Shown here: positions 1 through 13,514 of the stretch, in pieces
Layout: every line of letters begins with the position of its first letter
How positions within the stretch are numbered: position 1 is the first letter of the stretch
Source: Nymphaea colorata
Taxonomy: Eukaryota; Streptophyta; Magnoliopsida; Nymphaeales; Nymphaeaceae
Direction of reading: 5' to 3'
Length of the DNA: 64,000 bases
Assembly: GCF_008831285.2 (NCBI RefSeq)
Contig: NC_045139.1
Location: forward strand, 10,628,704 to 10,692,703
Program-made: the position numbers and the translations under genes
Notes under the pieces: generated by a model
The model's input: the letters and a program-made list of their open reading frames with translations, nothing else
The model's database searches: none
What the model was told of the DNA's origin: nothing

Positions 1-3000
1 GAGAGAGAGAGAGAGAGAAAAGATGTATATATATATATATACACAAATTTGTCAATTTTCACTGCAAACATCTTTTTAAAGTTTTGCATATTAAGCTTTT
101 ACTTCATCCTACCAGATGAATGAACAAGTCATTCTCATAATCCAATGTGAAAAATAAGGAGCTGGATCGGTCAAAGTCCAAAAGCGTATCTTAACTAAGG
201 ATTGACCAGGTCCAATTCAAGCTGTCTTTCGCACGACAACAGATAAAAGATATAAAATGAACAAGAAAAGTGACAACGCTGTCAACCCGAAAGTGCCCAC
301 CATCATACTCACAAAATCGTACATATATGGCACTTTCATACCTAATGAGTAGGAAAACTTTTCAGGCGCGTTTAGTCGTAGGATGTTTATGTATCTGATT
401 TTGAATTGGATATTCGATCAATCCAAAATTGAACACGAAAAAAAATTAATATTCAATGTTCGAATTTAATAAATGGCATCCGATCGGATTCAGATTTAGA
501 TATACATAAATATCCTGTCGGGTTCGGATCGAATTCGTTTTTACACAAATATCCTCTATCTAATGCTATTAAATTTTGAAAATTGGCAAAACCAATTCAA
601 AATTTGGATCCGTGTATGACTATAAAAGTAATATTATGATCAGATTCAGATTGTAAAATCAGATTTCGGATATGACTTTTCTTCACTGAATATATAAATG
701 TTCGAAAAAATGGATATGATTAAGGATATATCCAATCCGACTCTGATCCATTGACATCCATAGTATCAAATGTTTAATTTTTTTTTCTTGAGATATACCT
801 TATTCCTTTTAATTTTTGCTGTTTTTTTTTTGTTTAATGTTTACGTAGGGAAAACCACCTTCAAGGTAAAACTCTTAAGGTCATACCCTTATGCCTTCAA
901 AATTGCTTTGTTTCGAGGTTTTGAGTGGACTTACAATACATCTTTCAACTCGAGTGTGAACATTAAACCCATAATGACCATGAAATTTGAACTTGAGACC
1001 ATTTGAGTGTGACTTGTCTTGTCGTTCCATTCCATTATATCCCTTGATCATATGAACTTTACTATTTGTTGTGACTTCACAAAAACTTCTATTTTTTTTG
1101 TTCGTGCTACAATGGAAAGCCAAGGATACGTCCCCTTACTTCTACCTTCCCTTTTTATTTTTAAGGAGTCTTTACTTGTTAACATCATTCTTAAGCTATA
1201 AGATATATATATTTTTTATCTTTAAAATAATTCACGTGCACTTTGTTAGTGTGATTCTTGCCAAACACTCCAAGGCGTCCAAATAATGTTCCTAAGTATA
1301 CATTGTTCAATACGCTCAAATAAAAGTATAAAAATACTGAGCGTGAATCCACTTATTCTAAAATGCATATGCCAATTAAATAATCAACTTCACAACTAAA
1401 CCTTGGTCATTAATAAAGCGAACAAAATAACTATCAGTATTATGAAAAAAATAGTAATAACTCATACAATATAAATTTCAGACATATTTTTGGGGTCAAA
1501 AGTGCAATTTCCTTTTTACTTTTTATTATTTTACTTTTTGCGAAAAAATAAGATCAAAATCCAACGGACAGAACTGGAGATGAATTCGGTGCATCCCGAG
1601 CCGGAAGGCTGCAGACGTCACCGCGTGGGTCCCACCTTGGACCGTCAAACAGAACTTCCAAGAAGGTTACGCAACGGCAACAGAAAACGTGTAAGGCTTT
1701 GACTGGAGGGAGTACCGTTAGACCTTGCCACGTGTAACGCATGAGAAAAGTTTGGGCCAACAGAAGGAAACCCAACATCTTAGGGAAACGTGCCTCGGTT
1801 TTTAGGGAAATGATAAAGATGCGATCGTCTTTCCGTAAAACGTCCAAAAAAGGTGGACCTTAAATAGAAAGCGGGAGTTAATGGTTTTATTACCCGGTTC
1901 GGTGAATCCCAAGGTGTGGTCTTCTTAAATCCGTTGGTTTGGTTGTCGGATCTTGGATCTGGATCCTGGGTGTTCTTAAAAAAATTCATCAGATTTTGTA
2001 AAATTTTAAAAAAATTAAGAATGTCAAAAAAAAAAAAAATCGATTAAAAATTTAAAGGGAAAGAAGTTATACCTTTTAGTATTAAAAATGAGAACAAATA
2101 AATCGAACTTACAAGAGTTCGATATATATTTTTTTTAAATGAGATTCGTGAGAACAAGGCATTTTGTTTTTCCAAATATATTTTTGTTGCAAAAATTACC
2201 TGCAAAATTAAGATGTCGATGGGGAAAGAGATTGTTGTATTTATGACCAATCACTTAGGTAGAACAACAAAAATTCGGCTTTTGATCGTTTTTATTAAAT
2301 TGGTTATTGAAATAAAAACAAGAAGAAAAAGGTGATCATGTATTTTCATTATCTAAAACAATATTCTTAAATGCATTGATGCCGAGCAATGTAAGGAGCC
2401 TTATAATGTAACGATGTGATGTGGTAACATTAGGTTCAAAATTTTGAAATATATAATATTTTTAAAAATGTAAAAAATTAAATAAGGTAATACAGAATTG
2501 GAAAACTTAATTATATAAAAACTACGTCCATATTTTTTATATAAATTAAAATAAACTATATAGGTATAGCCTTTAACTTGAAAACCTTAAAAGCAAAGAT
2601 AAAAAACATGTTCCTTTAAAGTACAAATATTTTATGAAAATTCAAAAACCAAAATTTTAAGGTTTTTTTCTTTTTTTAACTTGTTAGCTCCTCTGAAGGT
2701 ATGAAAGAAAAAAAAATGTTAAGACTTTCATTTCATAAAACTCATGAAATGGAAAACAAAAAAAGTTTACCTTATAATAACTTACAAGCAACTTCCAAAT
2801 AATGGATGATATCAAGCTGATAAGTCACATTCTTTGCATTAAATTATTGTGACATGAAATATTAAATCTAAACATCTAACACAGCACATATCAAGTGTGT
2901 TTTTCTACCAACACTTATTCAATATTAATTTACATTTTTTCGTCATTTTTTTAACACGTCGAAATAATTAAAATATAATATTGTTATTTTATTTGTACAA

Positions 3001-3670
3001 CATATAAACATGTAAGTGTTTAGCACTTACCAATTTAGTTATTTCATTATTTTTATTTATTTAATGGGTACTGTTTTATAATATTTTATTTATTGAAAAA
3101 CACAATAAGTAAATATTTGAAGTAAGATAAACAAAAAAATTTTGGACAGCCAATATATGGCTTCACCACCGTGCGTGATTGGCTAAAGTTCTTAAACTAA
3201 ATGAACTTAAAAAACAAATTTAAAGATTAAAAAACGATAAGGAAGGCTTACCGAGCCCTTGATGGATCACTTGATTGTAAGCTTGGTTGGCATAGTTAAT
3301 TACAAATAATGTCTTAAGAGTTTTAAGCAGTTAAAGTTTTTTTGGTATAGTATGATGAGTTTGAAAAAAATGAAAAAATACAGTAAATTTTTAAAAAATT
3401 TAAAAAACTAAAAATAAATGACAAATAAAATAAACGAGAAACTAATAACACTGCAACAAATCACAATATAAAATAAAAAAACTGTTTGATATTAAAAAAA
3501 CTTGAAAAAATGGGTTAGAAAACAAGTTTTTTTGTTGAAAAAAATGTGTTTTCTAAAGTTTTATCGTATTTTTTTCACATTTTTTTGAAAAAAAAACATG
3601 TTTTCTATTACTTGACATGCTACAACATTCAGGCTCAAGGTAGAACTGGGTACCAAGTAATTGGCAGCCT
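1..3670. other. AT-rich intergenic DNA, no gene seen
   Basis: The stretch opens with a short GA then TA microsatellite (about 1-42). From about 400 to 760 it carries many GATCGGATTC/GGATATCC-type words, a texture typical of degraded dispersed plant repeats; similar words recur near 50.9-51.7 kb. A more GC-rich island lies at about 1560-1850, but its short reading frames look like chance. From 2000 to 3650 the DNA is very AT-rich. No tRNA, rRNA or convincing coding frame was seen. Confidence 0.6.
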
Positions 3671-5528
3671 TAATATATATATAAAGGATCTGTTTTTTAA
3701 AATCGAAATTTAAAGAAAATTGAAGCTTGAAGGAGGAGGAGCAGACCGAAAAGACAATATATATCATATTCATAAGGATTTGTTTTTATGAAATGAGAAC
3801 CGGTTCTAACTTTTGGAAAGCTCGGAGGAGAACCGGTTTCAGTTTCGGACGACGGAGAACGGGAAAACGTTTGAAGCTTGAAGGAGAAGTACACAAAAGA
3901 CCAAGAGGGGAGAGAGGGAGAGATTGATGTCGCGTGTAACTTCCGAAGAAACCCTTGGGGAAGAAATTCAACATCACCCACAAGACCCCCAACGAAAGTG
4001 AGTCTCCAAGCGGAAACCCCCAAACCCTCTCTCTCTCTCCCCCCTCCCCCCCCTCTCTCTCTCTCTCTCTCCGCAGATATTCACAGATAGAGAAGGAGCA
4101 TTTCACTCCCCATTTGACAATCGAAGACAACAAACAACGTACTCTCCCTTAATCTCTCCCACCATTCCCGGTTTTTGCTCACCATTGATCTCTCTATCTC
4201 CCTTCTTCTGCTTCCTGTCTCCTTCCTCTTCCGTCGGCGGTCAAGGGAACTCAGGCCGTTTCCTGTATCTCTCTGTCTATCTCCCTTATCCTCACTTTCA
4301 AGGATCATATCCACCTTCGTCTGTCATATATTTATTTGTCTTCTTCCGCCTTTGATGCGCTTGATCTTCAGTTCCCTCTTGTCTGTGGTTCGTTTTTCGT
4401 CCGCCCTTGTTGAAAAAAATCTGCCTCCCCGTTCGACCTTTCTCACTGCCGTTGCTCCTGCACCTGGGTGTCCAATTTCGGTGGGGGGAATCCCTCGCGT
4501 TATTCCTTTCTCCGGGTTCATCTTTTCGCACACACTGTGATTTGGAGGGTTTCTGGAGCGTGTGGGTGTTGGGATTTGGATTGAAGGAAGAGGCGGACGG
4601 TGGTACCGAAGAGTAGGGTGGGGATCAAAGTCCCTTGGTGGAGTAAACGAGAAGAAGCATCAACTTTTAGCCTCTAGTTGTGGATATAGAATTTGGTCTG
4701 GAGATTCTTGAAGATCTTGGTTGTTCCAATGGTGAAGTTCCGGTGGGATCTTGACGGAAAAAGGCACCTGACGAGGGGAAATTTTGCAATTAGGGTTTTG
4801 TATGTCATCTCTTGGTGACTGATTCCATGTCTCGTTGCGGTGGAACGAGGAATTCTAAGTTGGGATATGGAAGAAGGATGTAGATTAGGATTGCTGGCGA
4901 AGGTTTTGCTTTGTGCCGGTGCCGTTTGGTGATTCCATTGTTTGAGCTTGTTGGACTCTAAAAAGTGGTCTCTATCTAAGAGAAATTGAATTTGTTGGAG
5001 GTTGTTACTATCCTGGAGCTGCTTTTCTGTGGCGTCGGTGTTGGGAAATGCTTAAACTGCGTTTGCTGGAGGTGGACTTAATCAGATATAAGTGGGTGAT
5101 GGTTAAACTGTCAGGTTTTCGTCAGACACGGCATTGTGGGATCCTGTTTTGGCTTATTACATAAATGAATCTTCTCCAACAGATCTTAGGTTTAGCATAA
5201 TAGTTTTCATCTGCTTGCGTGCAATCGTTTTCGGTGATTTATGTGAGTCGCTGGTATATCACGTTCTCCAATTGAAGAGGGTGGTTCATCAGTTTGGTAT
5301 CATTGGTTCTGGATTGAAAGTACTGGCGTTTGACTAACAAATTCCATTTATAAGGTGGATACAGAAATGGTGCTTCTTTGAAGTTGGAAATGAAACTGGG
5401 GACATGGTGGATGAACGAGAGCACGAGCGTTGGTTTGTTCCTCTTCCGGAACAGCATTATCGGCAGTTAATTACATTTGTGTGCTTGGCAAAAAAAAAAT
5501 ATATTGCTGGTCAAAGGATTTGCGTGCA
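3671..5528 (+). promoter_or_regulatory. Promoter and long 5' leader of the lysine-rich gene
   Basis: A TATATATAAAG stretch at 3674-3685 is a possible TATA box. A CT-rich tract at about 4027-4072 ends in CCGCAG, which resembles either a pyrimidine-rich leader or a 3' splice site. Many ATG triplets lie between here and the chosen start at 5529, so the mature leader is probably spliced or transcription starts nearer the gene. A short direct repeat (TTTGAAGCTTGAAGGAG-like) occurs near 3720 and 3870, and an AACCGG-flanked segment near 3798-3836. Leader exons cannot be fixed from sequence alone. Confidence 0.4.
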
Positions 5529-8500
5529 ATGTCTCGCTGCTTTCCGTTCCCTCCACCAGGATATGAAAAGAAAACCAGAACTGGTGATTTAGATTCGTTA
5601 TTAAAGGTTGACCACCTCTTCCCTATTCTGCCTCAGTTGATTTAGATACTAAATGAGCATCTTTACATGGTGGGGGGAGTATTATTTTTCACCTCTGCAC
5701 CAGTATGTGCAGTTTGGATGGCTAATGTTTTACCACACCATGACTCTCATGGTAGTATTAGTTCAATAGTTGGATGATTTCAGTAAATGATTGATATAGG
5801 CTTTCAAAATTAAGTGGTAATACTGATTTAAATAATTATGCTATGGGCAGTGATTTATGTGGCATGGTGATAAATGGTTTGTTGGTTTGTATATCTTTGT
5901 GGCGGCTGATTACTAGAATTTTCCGAGTCTATTCTTACCAGCCAGAGGCCTTCTTCAGGTAGCGTGGCATGTCCAGCTTCATATACCATGTGAGGACTGG
6001 GACCTATGGTTCTAGGGTGTCTTCCATAGTTTCTTACCACGTGCTATATCTGAAACAATTTGAAGTCTCATTCAACAGAAAATAGCTACTGAAATAAGTG
6101 TTAAACATTTTTCTTGTTCTTCCAACTGCTAATTATCTTAATGCTCATTCTTCTTATTTGGATAAGTGTGGATAACAGAGCACTATTTTGTAGCCAAAGT
6201 AGGTCAATGTTATAAAGTCTAAATGAGTACTTGTAACACAGAAACAATTTTGTGACAGAGAACTTGTGTGACATATTGATGGTCAAATTCCAGCTTATGG
6301 ACTTTTTGCAGTTTTTTTATTATTGAACTGAAGCCAATGTCTTTGTGCTCCTAATGGAGGGGCTGATATTGGTCTAGCACATGTTGCAGAACAATGATAG
6401 TTAGCATTTTTCAACATCACAAAACATAAATCATGGTCAAAGCCATCTTTAGGGTTTCTTGTTGAAAGGATGTCAAACAGAATTAGTCATATAGAAATTG
6501 AGATCCTGAAACTTAATATTCAACTGAGCTTCATAACTCATTTCACGTTAAGTTGTGCTTGTACCTTGGGTTGGCTTTCCGGTTTTCTTACCCTGTGCAA
6601 ATTATACACACACAACATGTTCTCTCAAACCGCATCAGTCACAGTACTTGTTATCACGAATATCTGTGAAGCCTATATACCTGAAGAGTCTTAAAGCTGA
6701 CATTATTGGGCTCCTGAAGGGAAGGACTGATATTATTTTAGCTCTTGTTTCAAAAGAATGCTGGTCGGCATTTGTCAACGTCACAAAACATAGGGAGGTG
6801 TGCTCCAGAGTACATCAAACACAATTACTTGTTTGTTCCTTGATGTCCTCCTGGAAATTTTGATCCTCATACTCAATATGCAACTCAGCTTCATAAATCA
6901 TTGCACATGCAAGTTTTGCTTGCACCGTGGATTGCCTCCTGGTTTCCGTATGCATGGAATTTACTTGAAGCATGTTATCTGGGACTGCATTAGTTATAGA
7001 TACTAGATACTTTGGTCTTATGAATTTCCATAAAGCTTAGAAGATAAGCTAGTGCAACTAAGAACTTTTAGGGCAAGCTTAATTGCCTGGATAACTTGAC
7101 TATGAAGGTGAGAAATCTGCTCTGTACAAGACCTATTAAACACTGTTGAAAAGAACCCTGGATAGCTTAATGTATGGAATTTCTGTATTTTCTGGTGGAC
7201 CTGGTTGAGGCTGACTGAAAATCCCGAGCTTTTGCATCAAGCCTGAAACAAATCTGCGGGCAATTAACCTTGCCCTTAAGGTAAAATCCCCCATTGTGAT
7301 GAAATGGGGATTATCTATGGGATTGTAACCAGTATTCCTTCTCGATGGAGCAGTTTGTGCATTATGCTGGTCGATATGGTGGCATGGTCAAGTTTTTTTT
7401 TTCTTTAATTTAAACGGTGATTCCAGGATTGGCAGACAAAGGGATCAGGTTCCACATGAAACTTGTTACAGTTATCTGGACTTGTTAGGTCACATCATTA
7501 AATTGTTAGAAGCTTGTCAACATTGAAATGATTGTTCAGTAAAAATTTTTGCCCTGTTTGATTGATAGTAAAAAAAAAAAGTAATTTTTTTTTTATGTTT
7601 AAAGGAGCAGGTCCTGGAAGAAAAAGTAGTTTAATTAATAAACAAAATTTTCATCTTAAAGGAAGGATGAAAATTTGTCTAAAAGATAGGCGAGAGAGGA
7701 GCCAAATGGCCAAACTTTTTCCTAGCAAAAGTTCTACAGTCTTGTAGAGATAGGAAAAATAGGTGGGACCCAACACAAGCACAGGTTGTGCCTAGCTATG
7801 CTCCAAGGCCGTAGCGCTTTTGAGCCAGTTGTACAAAAGAGATGGCACATATTCTGTTGGTTTTGACAATTACAGTGGATCGTTGGATAAAGGATGTGAG
7901 TTGTGTTTCATGTTGTTCATTTAGTTAATTACTCTTATTTGGATATTTATCCACAGGATTTGTGGTTTTGCAGGATTGTCTTATTTGGATGGTGTAGGTG
8001 GTAGACAAATACCATTTGATGACTGGAAAGGTTATAATTGGTAGAGATTCTTCATGACATAGGCATATGTTAAAAACGGACGAAAGCTGCTATATGTATG
8101 AATTTATGTGAAAGAGCCTCCAGTAAATAACAGAAATTGGTACACAGGAGAATTTTCTAGGGTAAGTATTTTGTGTGATGCATGATGAATAAGAGACTCC
8201 TTACAATAGCTAGTGAAACAAAATCGTAAGGAAGTATAGTAGGAAGAGCAGTCCTCTAGACAGCTGTGCATCTATATAGTCAACTTGGCAGTGCCTTTAA
8301 CAGGTAGGAGAAAAGCATCCATGTTGCAGTTACCAGTTACCAGTAAATGAGAAGGGCACAGGAATGTTAGAAAATGTGCTGTTGGAAGATATTATAGCAT
8401 AGCTGATCAAATTCGAGCTGTTGTGGAGTGGAAGATAAATTATAAGCGGGATCTGGATTTAAAAAGAAGAAGTGGATTTCCTGGTAACTATGATCCAAGA

Positions 8501-11500
8501 GTTGGATTTCCTGGTAAAGTATGATCCTAGGTGGGATGATGAACAATCCTTTGGAATAAGAATGAAAAACTGAAAAACAATTTCTGGGATGCTTATGTAT
8601 GTTGGTGATAGAATCTCAAGACATTTTAACTAGCAGGATTGACATCAGCAGCAAATGAGATACTAGCAATAAATGGAATTTGACCCTGGAAGGAAGGAGA
8701 CAGTGTATGTCCAGATCTTCTTCAGGTTGCACATTTTTTCTTCATTTTTGTCCACAACTTATGTAGGACAAATCATCATGGACTCATGAATATGCTTATT
8801 TCTTAGTATATCGTGCTTAGTTGTGATATCATCCTTGAACCCCCTGGCCTGCTGGCATGGCATCAGCAAAGTTCTTTAGTATGATTCTGTAAAAATTGAC
8901 CATGTTTCCTTCATGTCAGAAACCTTTCACTATGTTTTTCTGAAAACATGAGAGCAGGAACATGACATATTCCTTCTTCTATCATTGTGATAATAAATGA
9001 AAATGCTATAGAAGTTGGACATGTTTGTCATGTTGAGAATAAAACTGCAACTGACATTCCATTTTTTTTATAGTGTATGAAGTAAGAGTATATAATTCCT
9101 ATGCTGGCCTGGGGTTGGATCTTATTCTATGGTTGAGCAAATTAGTGGAAGAATGGTTATTTTCATACATTTATAATTTTATTTATTTACGTTTCCCTGA
9201 AAAAATGCGGCTTGTCCTAATGTTGCTGTAGCTTCATCAAAGATATGTAAAGTGTATAGAAAACGTGGTGAGAATAGTATGCAATATTGCAAACTATTTT
9301 CTTCTAATGGACTAATCAGATTCTAAGCATCCTAAACCTTCTAGGCAGTTTTATTGAATCAGGTACAATAGCCAACAACATGTCCAGATTAAACCAGAGT
9401 GCTAAAAGTAGCACATTAAGCTGAAAGCCTGAAAGCAATAAATCCCATACTTCGTTCTATTGTTTTGGGGGCATACAACAATGTCAAAGTGTGGTGGCAT
9501 CGAAAAGGTAAAGCCTCTATGCTTCCACATGCAATCAAAAGGTCATATGCTTGACAAAAAATTAAAGGATTTTGAGACAGAACTGGTCCATCTTGATGTG
9601 CATTGCTGTTTTTTAAGCCAGAAGTGCAGTGATGTCATTTTATTGCCTCGTAACAATTTCGTAATGCTTGGCAGTTGACGTGCTATAATGTTTAAATCTT
9701 TAGCTAAAGGATGCCAATGAAGAATGCCTAATATTCTGTGCTTATTGGCATCTTATGAGTATGACTTGAAATCTTCTCATGCACTGTGTTTGCCTCCTGT
9801 TTCGGCTGGCACATGTGATAGAAGGATGAGGCCAGGGACCTGCATCACTGGCCGCTGCTGGAATAGGAACCATAGCCAGGTTGGAGAAATCATTTTTCTG
9901 TTGGTAATTCAATCCATTACAATCTCTAAACGGGATTGTTGTGAAAAGATGTATTGTGACGAAAACTGGACAACCTGAAAGTGAGTAAACATCCTGTGAA
10001 CCTAAAATTGCATAACATAATTTGAATTGTCATTTCAATAATTGAACAAGAACTGTATCTTTGGTTTCAAGGCTTGAATTTCATTGTTAACGATGTATTA
10101 TATATAAACAAATATTTAAATCTACAAAATTCTGCAAAAATTAGCAACTTGTATATTTGTAAACTTGCTTTCTTTTCTCTGAAGGAGGAGCCCTAAATAA
10201 TTGTTTGACACCACAAGATAGCTTAAAAACAAAATTTTAATTTCAAATCTTAAGAATGTCAAAGGCTATAAGTTGATCACCTAAATGCTTTAGATTTCCA
10301 AACCAAGAATACTTTGCATTTGCTCAAAAAGGCCTGAAATGAACCACAATGTCAGTTTTTTTTTATGAAAGACCATGATCGCCTAACCTAGTGGGTGCTA
10401 TAGATGTAGCAATTGATGTTCTTTCCATTTGGTCATGTTGCTGTAGTGGAAAAATTTTCTATTATGTATGCTGGTCGCTGCCTGTTCTATCATTGGCTAC
10501 TGATGCTGAATTTGATCATTACGTTTGTGATGGTTATGGTAGTTGGCTAGTTGGTTTGAGACATCGGTAACAGAAGCTCAATTTTTTTCATCCCACTTAT
10601 GGCTATTTTGGTTACAGTGATGACTTGGGTTCAAAACATGTTTGATTCTTGAATTGTTTCTTGATGGCATCATGCTTTTGTGTTATGGTACTTTGTTTCT
10701 CTATAGATTGGCAATGTGAGTTCTAGAAATGCTCAGATACAACAGTTACATACTAAAACACCTTTCTCTTCCCTTTTAGAGAATGTTACACTGTTTTGCC
10801 ATGTTTTCTGTTGATAATTTCCTTATGTCACATGCTGGACTAAATCTTCATCGTCAGTATATAAATTAACAAATCAATTGAAACATGCTGGTCCGAAAAA
10901 ATGCTGTTAATCTGTAATGACACCTTTCTGTGTGGTCTATGGATGCTATGAAATATCTTTGAAAGTTTATCTGCATTGAAATTCAAACTTGTGATGCATG
11001 TAAATAATCTAAGGTGGAATTTAATCTACAGCAGCTATTTAAGAAAGGTATTCTCGTCTGCTGGTATCCTTTGCTAAAGGGAAATCAATTTGGACCCTAC
11101 TGATTGCATTAACATTTGAATGGAATAAGCCCATTCAAATTTGCTTCTTGCTGCAACTGCGTGAAGTACACTGATGTTCAGCATGTAAAATTATGGAAAA
11201 GTTGAAGAACTTCAGCAAGTTCTGATACTATTCGACAGTACTTTCCCGTGTTATGCTGAAATTTGCGTTTGTGACGTCCTATTAGTTTCTTCTTTTAGTG
11301 TTTGTTCTATGCACATGAACCATGTCAACTTAAAGATGCAATGAAAACTTGTTTCTTAATACAATCATGGCATTAATGGAAAGATGTACATCTTCTTTAA
11401 CTCTTTACAATCAGCTCAATGCCTTTGACACTCCAGTGGATGATTTGTATGAGTCTCCTGTTTTTTCTGGAGTGTAAATCTCAGTTTTGGTTGGCGGTCC

Positions 11501-13514
11501 ATTCTGACTTTTGAAGTTGCACTTTTGTATTCTTTGGTGGCATTTGGGATCTTTATTAGTTTCTCATGCTATTGTAAGTTTGTTTTTGACTATCCCTGTG
11601 ATTGAGATTTCCTAGATTATTGACTATTCGAAGCATCCTTGCTACATGAAATTTTCAGGAAAAGCACAAGGAGAAGAAGCAGAAGAAGGAAAAGAAAGAC
11701 CGAGAAAAGAAAGAGAGCAAAGATAAAAAAGTGAAGGACAGAAGCAAGGAAAAGCACAGGGATAAGGACCGGAAGGATAAGCATAAGGACAAGAAGAGAG
11801 ATAAGGACAAGGATAGACATAAGACAGCAGATGAGCAGCGAGGTGAAGAAAGAAAGGCAGATGACACTCCTGGGAAGCTTGTGGAAAGAAATCATGCAGT
11901 GCAGGAGAAAAAATTTACAGATGAGTTCATTAGGAGAATCAGAGATGATGGAAAAAAGGCTGAAGACATGGTTGGGCACTTCAATGGGGTGCAGCAAAGA
12001 CAATTTGATGGGACAGTCAGGACAAAAGATATTGAGGTTAAGGGAAAAAATAGAGAAAACCGAATTGAGGGGGCTGAGAGGCCAAAGGGCATTGAGAACA
12101 AGGAGAAAAATAAAGGTAGGAGAACAGAGGTTATTGGTTGGTCGAAGGAGGACATTGGAGATAAGGCCAAGAACAAAGAACGGCAAACCGAGGGGGTCGA
12201 TAAGCCAAGCCAAGTAGTTGTGGTTAAAGACAAGAGAAAAGAAAGGCAACCAGAGGGGATTGACAAGTCAAACGAGTATATTTTGGGTAAAGACTATGAC
12301 AATGAAAGACAAGCTTTGGGGATTCATCGGCCAAAAGAGGACATTGTTAGTAGTAAAAAGGTTAAAGAGAAGCAAATTGAAGTTACAGATAGAACAAAAC
12401 CAGATGTTATTAGTAAAGACAAGGCCAAGGAAATGCAGACGAAGGGGATAGAGAGGCACAAAGCAGATATTACAGGTAAGGAGAAGGCCAAACAAATGTA
12501 TATTGGGGGTATTAATGGGCCAAAGGAGGTTGTTATGGGTAGAGGAGAAAATAAAGAAAAGGAAGTTAACACAAAGAAAGCAAAGCACAAGGATAAAGCG
12601 CAAGGGCGAGAGGAGAAAAGTAAATCAAAGGATAAGAAGGATGAGGAGGAGGAGAAGGTAGGACGGATTGCTCATAAGCAGATAGAACAGATATTAGGAG
12701 AAAGTGGCAATAAGCTGCAGTCGGGTACTTTTAGTGTTGCAGCAGTATACCTTGGAAAGGACATTACAAATAATGCTGGTCAGGATCCAAACACCCGAAA
12801 GAGGAAGGATTTGGAGAGGAATGGAGTTCTCCATGGTGAGTGCTGTTCCAGCCTGAGGTGTATTTGCTTGCTTCTGAACCTCTTTGTTTTATAACCAGGA
12901 ATCAGTTTTTTTTTTTGTTTTATATGTTTATTTTCCAGATCAGTATACTTCTCAGTTGCTGTCTAATTATTTCCTATTTCTAATATGTGATTACAGATGA
13001 ACTGCGACCTAATAAGCTCCCAAGGGCAGCTTCTGGTGCCATATTGCCATTGGAAAATGGTTGTAGACCAGAAACCGTTCACAGTGCTCTTCAGCGCACC
13101 CCTGACAGACAGGGAGAAGCTGATAACCGGAAGCTTGAAAGAGTAACTGATGGCAATGCATGTAGTCCGTCTCCATACAATAAAGATCGTAAAATCAATG
13201 GCAAATTAGAACCTCGGCTTTCTAGCGTTAACCTACGGCCTTGTGCTGCAACTGTTGTAGACACCAGCATCAGTGGCAGAGAACCTATAAGACCGCCCCA
13301 TCCTGACTCTCAATATCTAAATCAAATTCTCACTGTGCCCAAAGTGCCTGAATGGTCTGATTTTGATGACCAGGAGTGGCTGTTCAGTGACAATAACATT
13401 CAGACTAAGCCAAGTTTTCAGTCAGAGATTGATGGGACGCCGCAGGTATGGGCAGAGACCTTGCACATTGAGCCAGCTGACGTGCACGCTTTGCCATATG
13501 TTATTCCCTATTGA
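5529..13514 (+). CDS. Lysine-rich MSRCFPFPPPGYEKK-family protein (590 aa, 3 coding exons)
   Basis: Predicted exons are 5529-5606, 11659-12835 and 12997-13514. Phases join cleanly (0, then 1) and give 591 codons with the stop. The 26-residue first exon reads MSRCFPFPPPGYEKK..., and the protein ends ALPYVIPY. Both ends match, from memory, a plant-wide family annotated as uncharacterised or 'myb-like protein X'. After exon 1 comes a block of alternating K/E/D/R (EKHKEKKQKK...), which suggests a nuclear, disordered protein; its function is unknown. Residues about 125-320 form nine degenerate copies of a 21-residue repeat. A conserved acidic motif, EWSDFDDQEWLF, lies near the C-terminus. Intron 1 is 6,052 bp and intron 2 is 161 bp. 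The gene model is well supported; the biochemical role is not known to me. Confidence 0.85.
5607..11658 (+). other. 6-kb first intron of the lysine-rich gene
   Basis: GT-AG intron (GTTGAC at the donor, TTTTCAG at the acceptor). It contains no convincing internal coding exon. A diverged direct duplication occupies about 6355-7000. Short poly(A)/(T) runs lie at 7389, 7570 and 9061. The rest is AT-rich, T-biased intron sequence. Confidence 0.7.
6355..7000 (+). repeat. Diverged tandem duplication inside intron 1
   Basis: Two units of about 350 bp can be aligned by eye. Shared words in the same order are CTGATATT, GCATTT, TCAAC.TCACAAAACATA, GATCCT..., CAACT.AGCTTCATAA.TCATT, GTGCTTGTACC/TTGCTTGCACC and TTGGCTTTCCGG/TTGCCTCCTGG. 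Unit 1 covers about 6355-6660 and unit 2 about 6708-7000. The origin is unknown; it may be a tandem duplication or two copies of a mobile element. Confidence 0.55.
12003..12570 (+). repeat. 63-bp coding tandem repeat (21-residue units)
   Basis: Within exon 2 the protein repeats every 21 residues, about nine times. Units begin Q/R-x-E/G-G and end K-x-K-E-R/K/M. Examples are QTEGVDKPSQVV..., QPEGIDKSNEYI..., QALGIHRPKEDI... and QIEVTDRTKPDV.... At least seven consecutive units keep exactly 21 residues; the first two may be one residue shorter. The units have diverged strongly while frame and length are preserved, so the repeat is old and constrained in length. Confidence 0.8.

Noticed and set aside
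1554-1847. Frames in the GC-rich island at 1.55-1.85 kb
   Set aside because: Overlapping frames on both strands without motifs; the island may be an old promoter or repeat, not a gene.
4175-4540. 121-codon frame upstream of the lysine-rich gene
   Set aside because: Low-complexity Leu/Ser/Pro from pyrimidine-rich leader; no conserved motif.
11617-12249. 210-codon minus-strand frame
   Set aside because: Antisense shadow of the lysine-rich exon; Leu/Phe/Ser-rich because Lys/Glu codons read that way in reverse.
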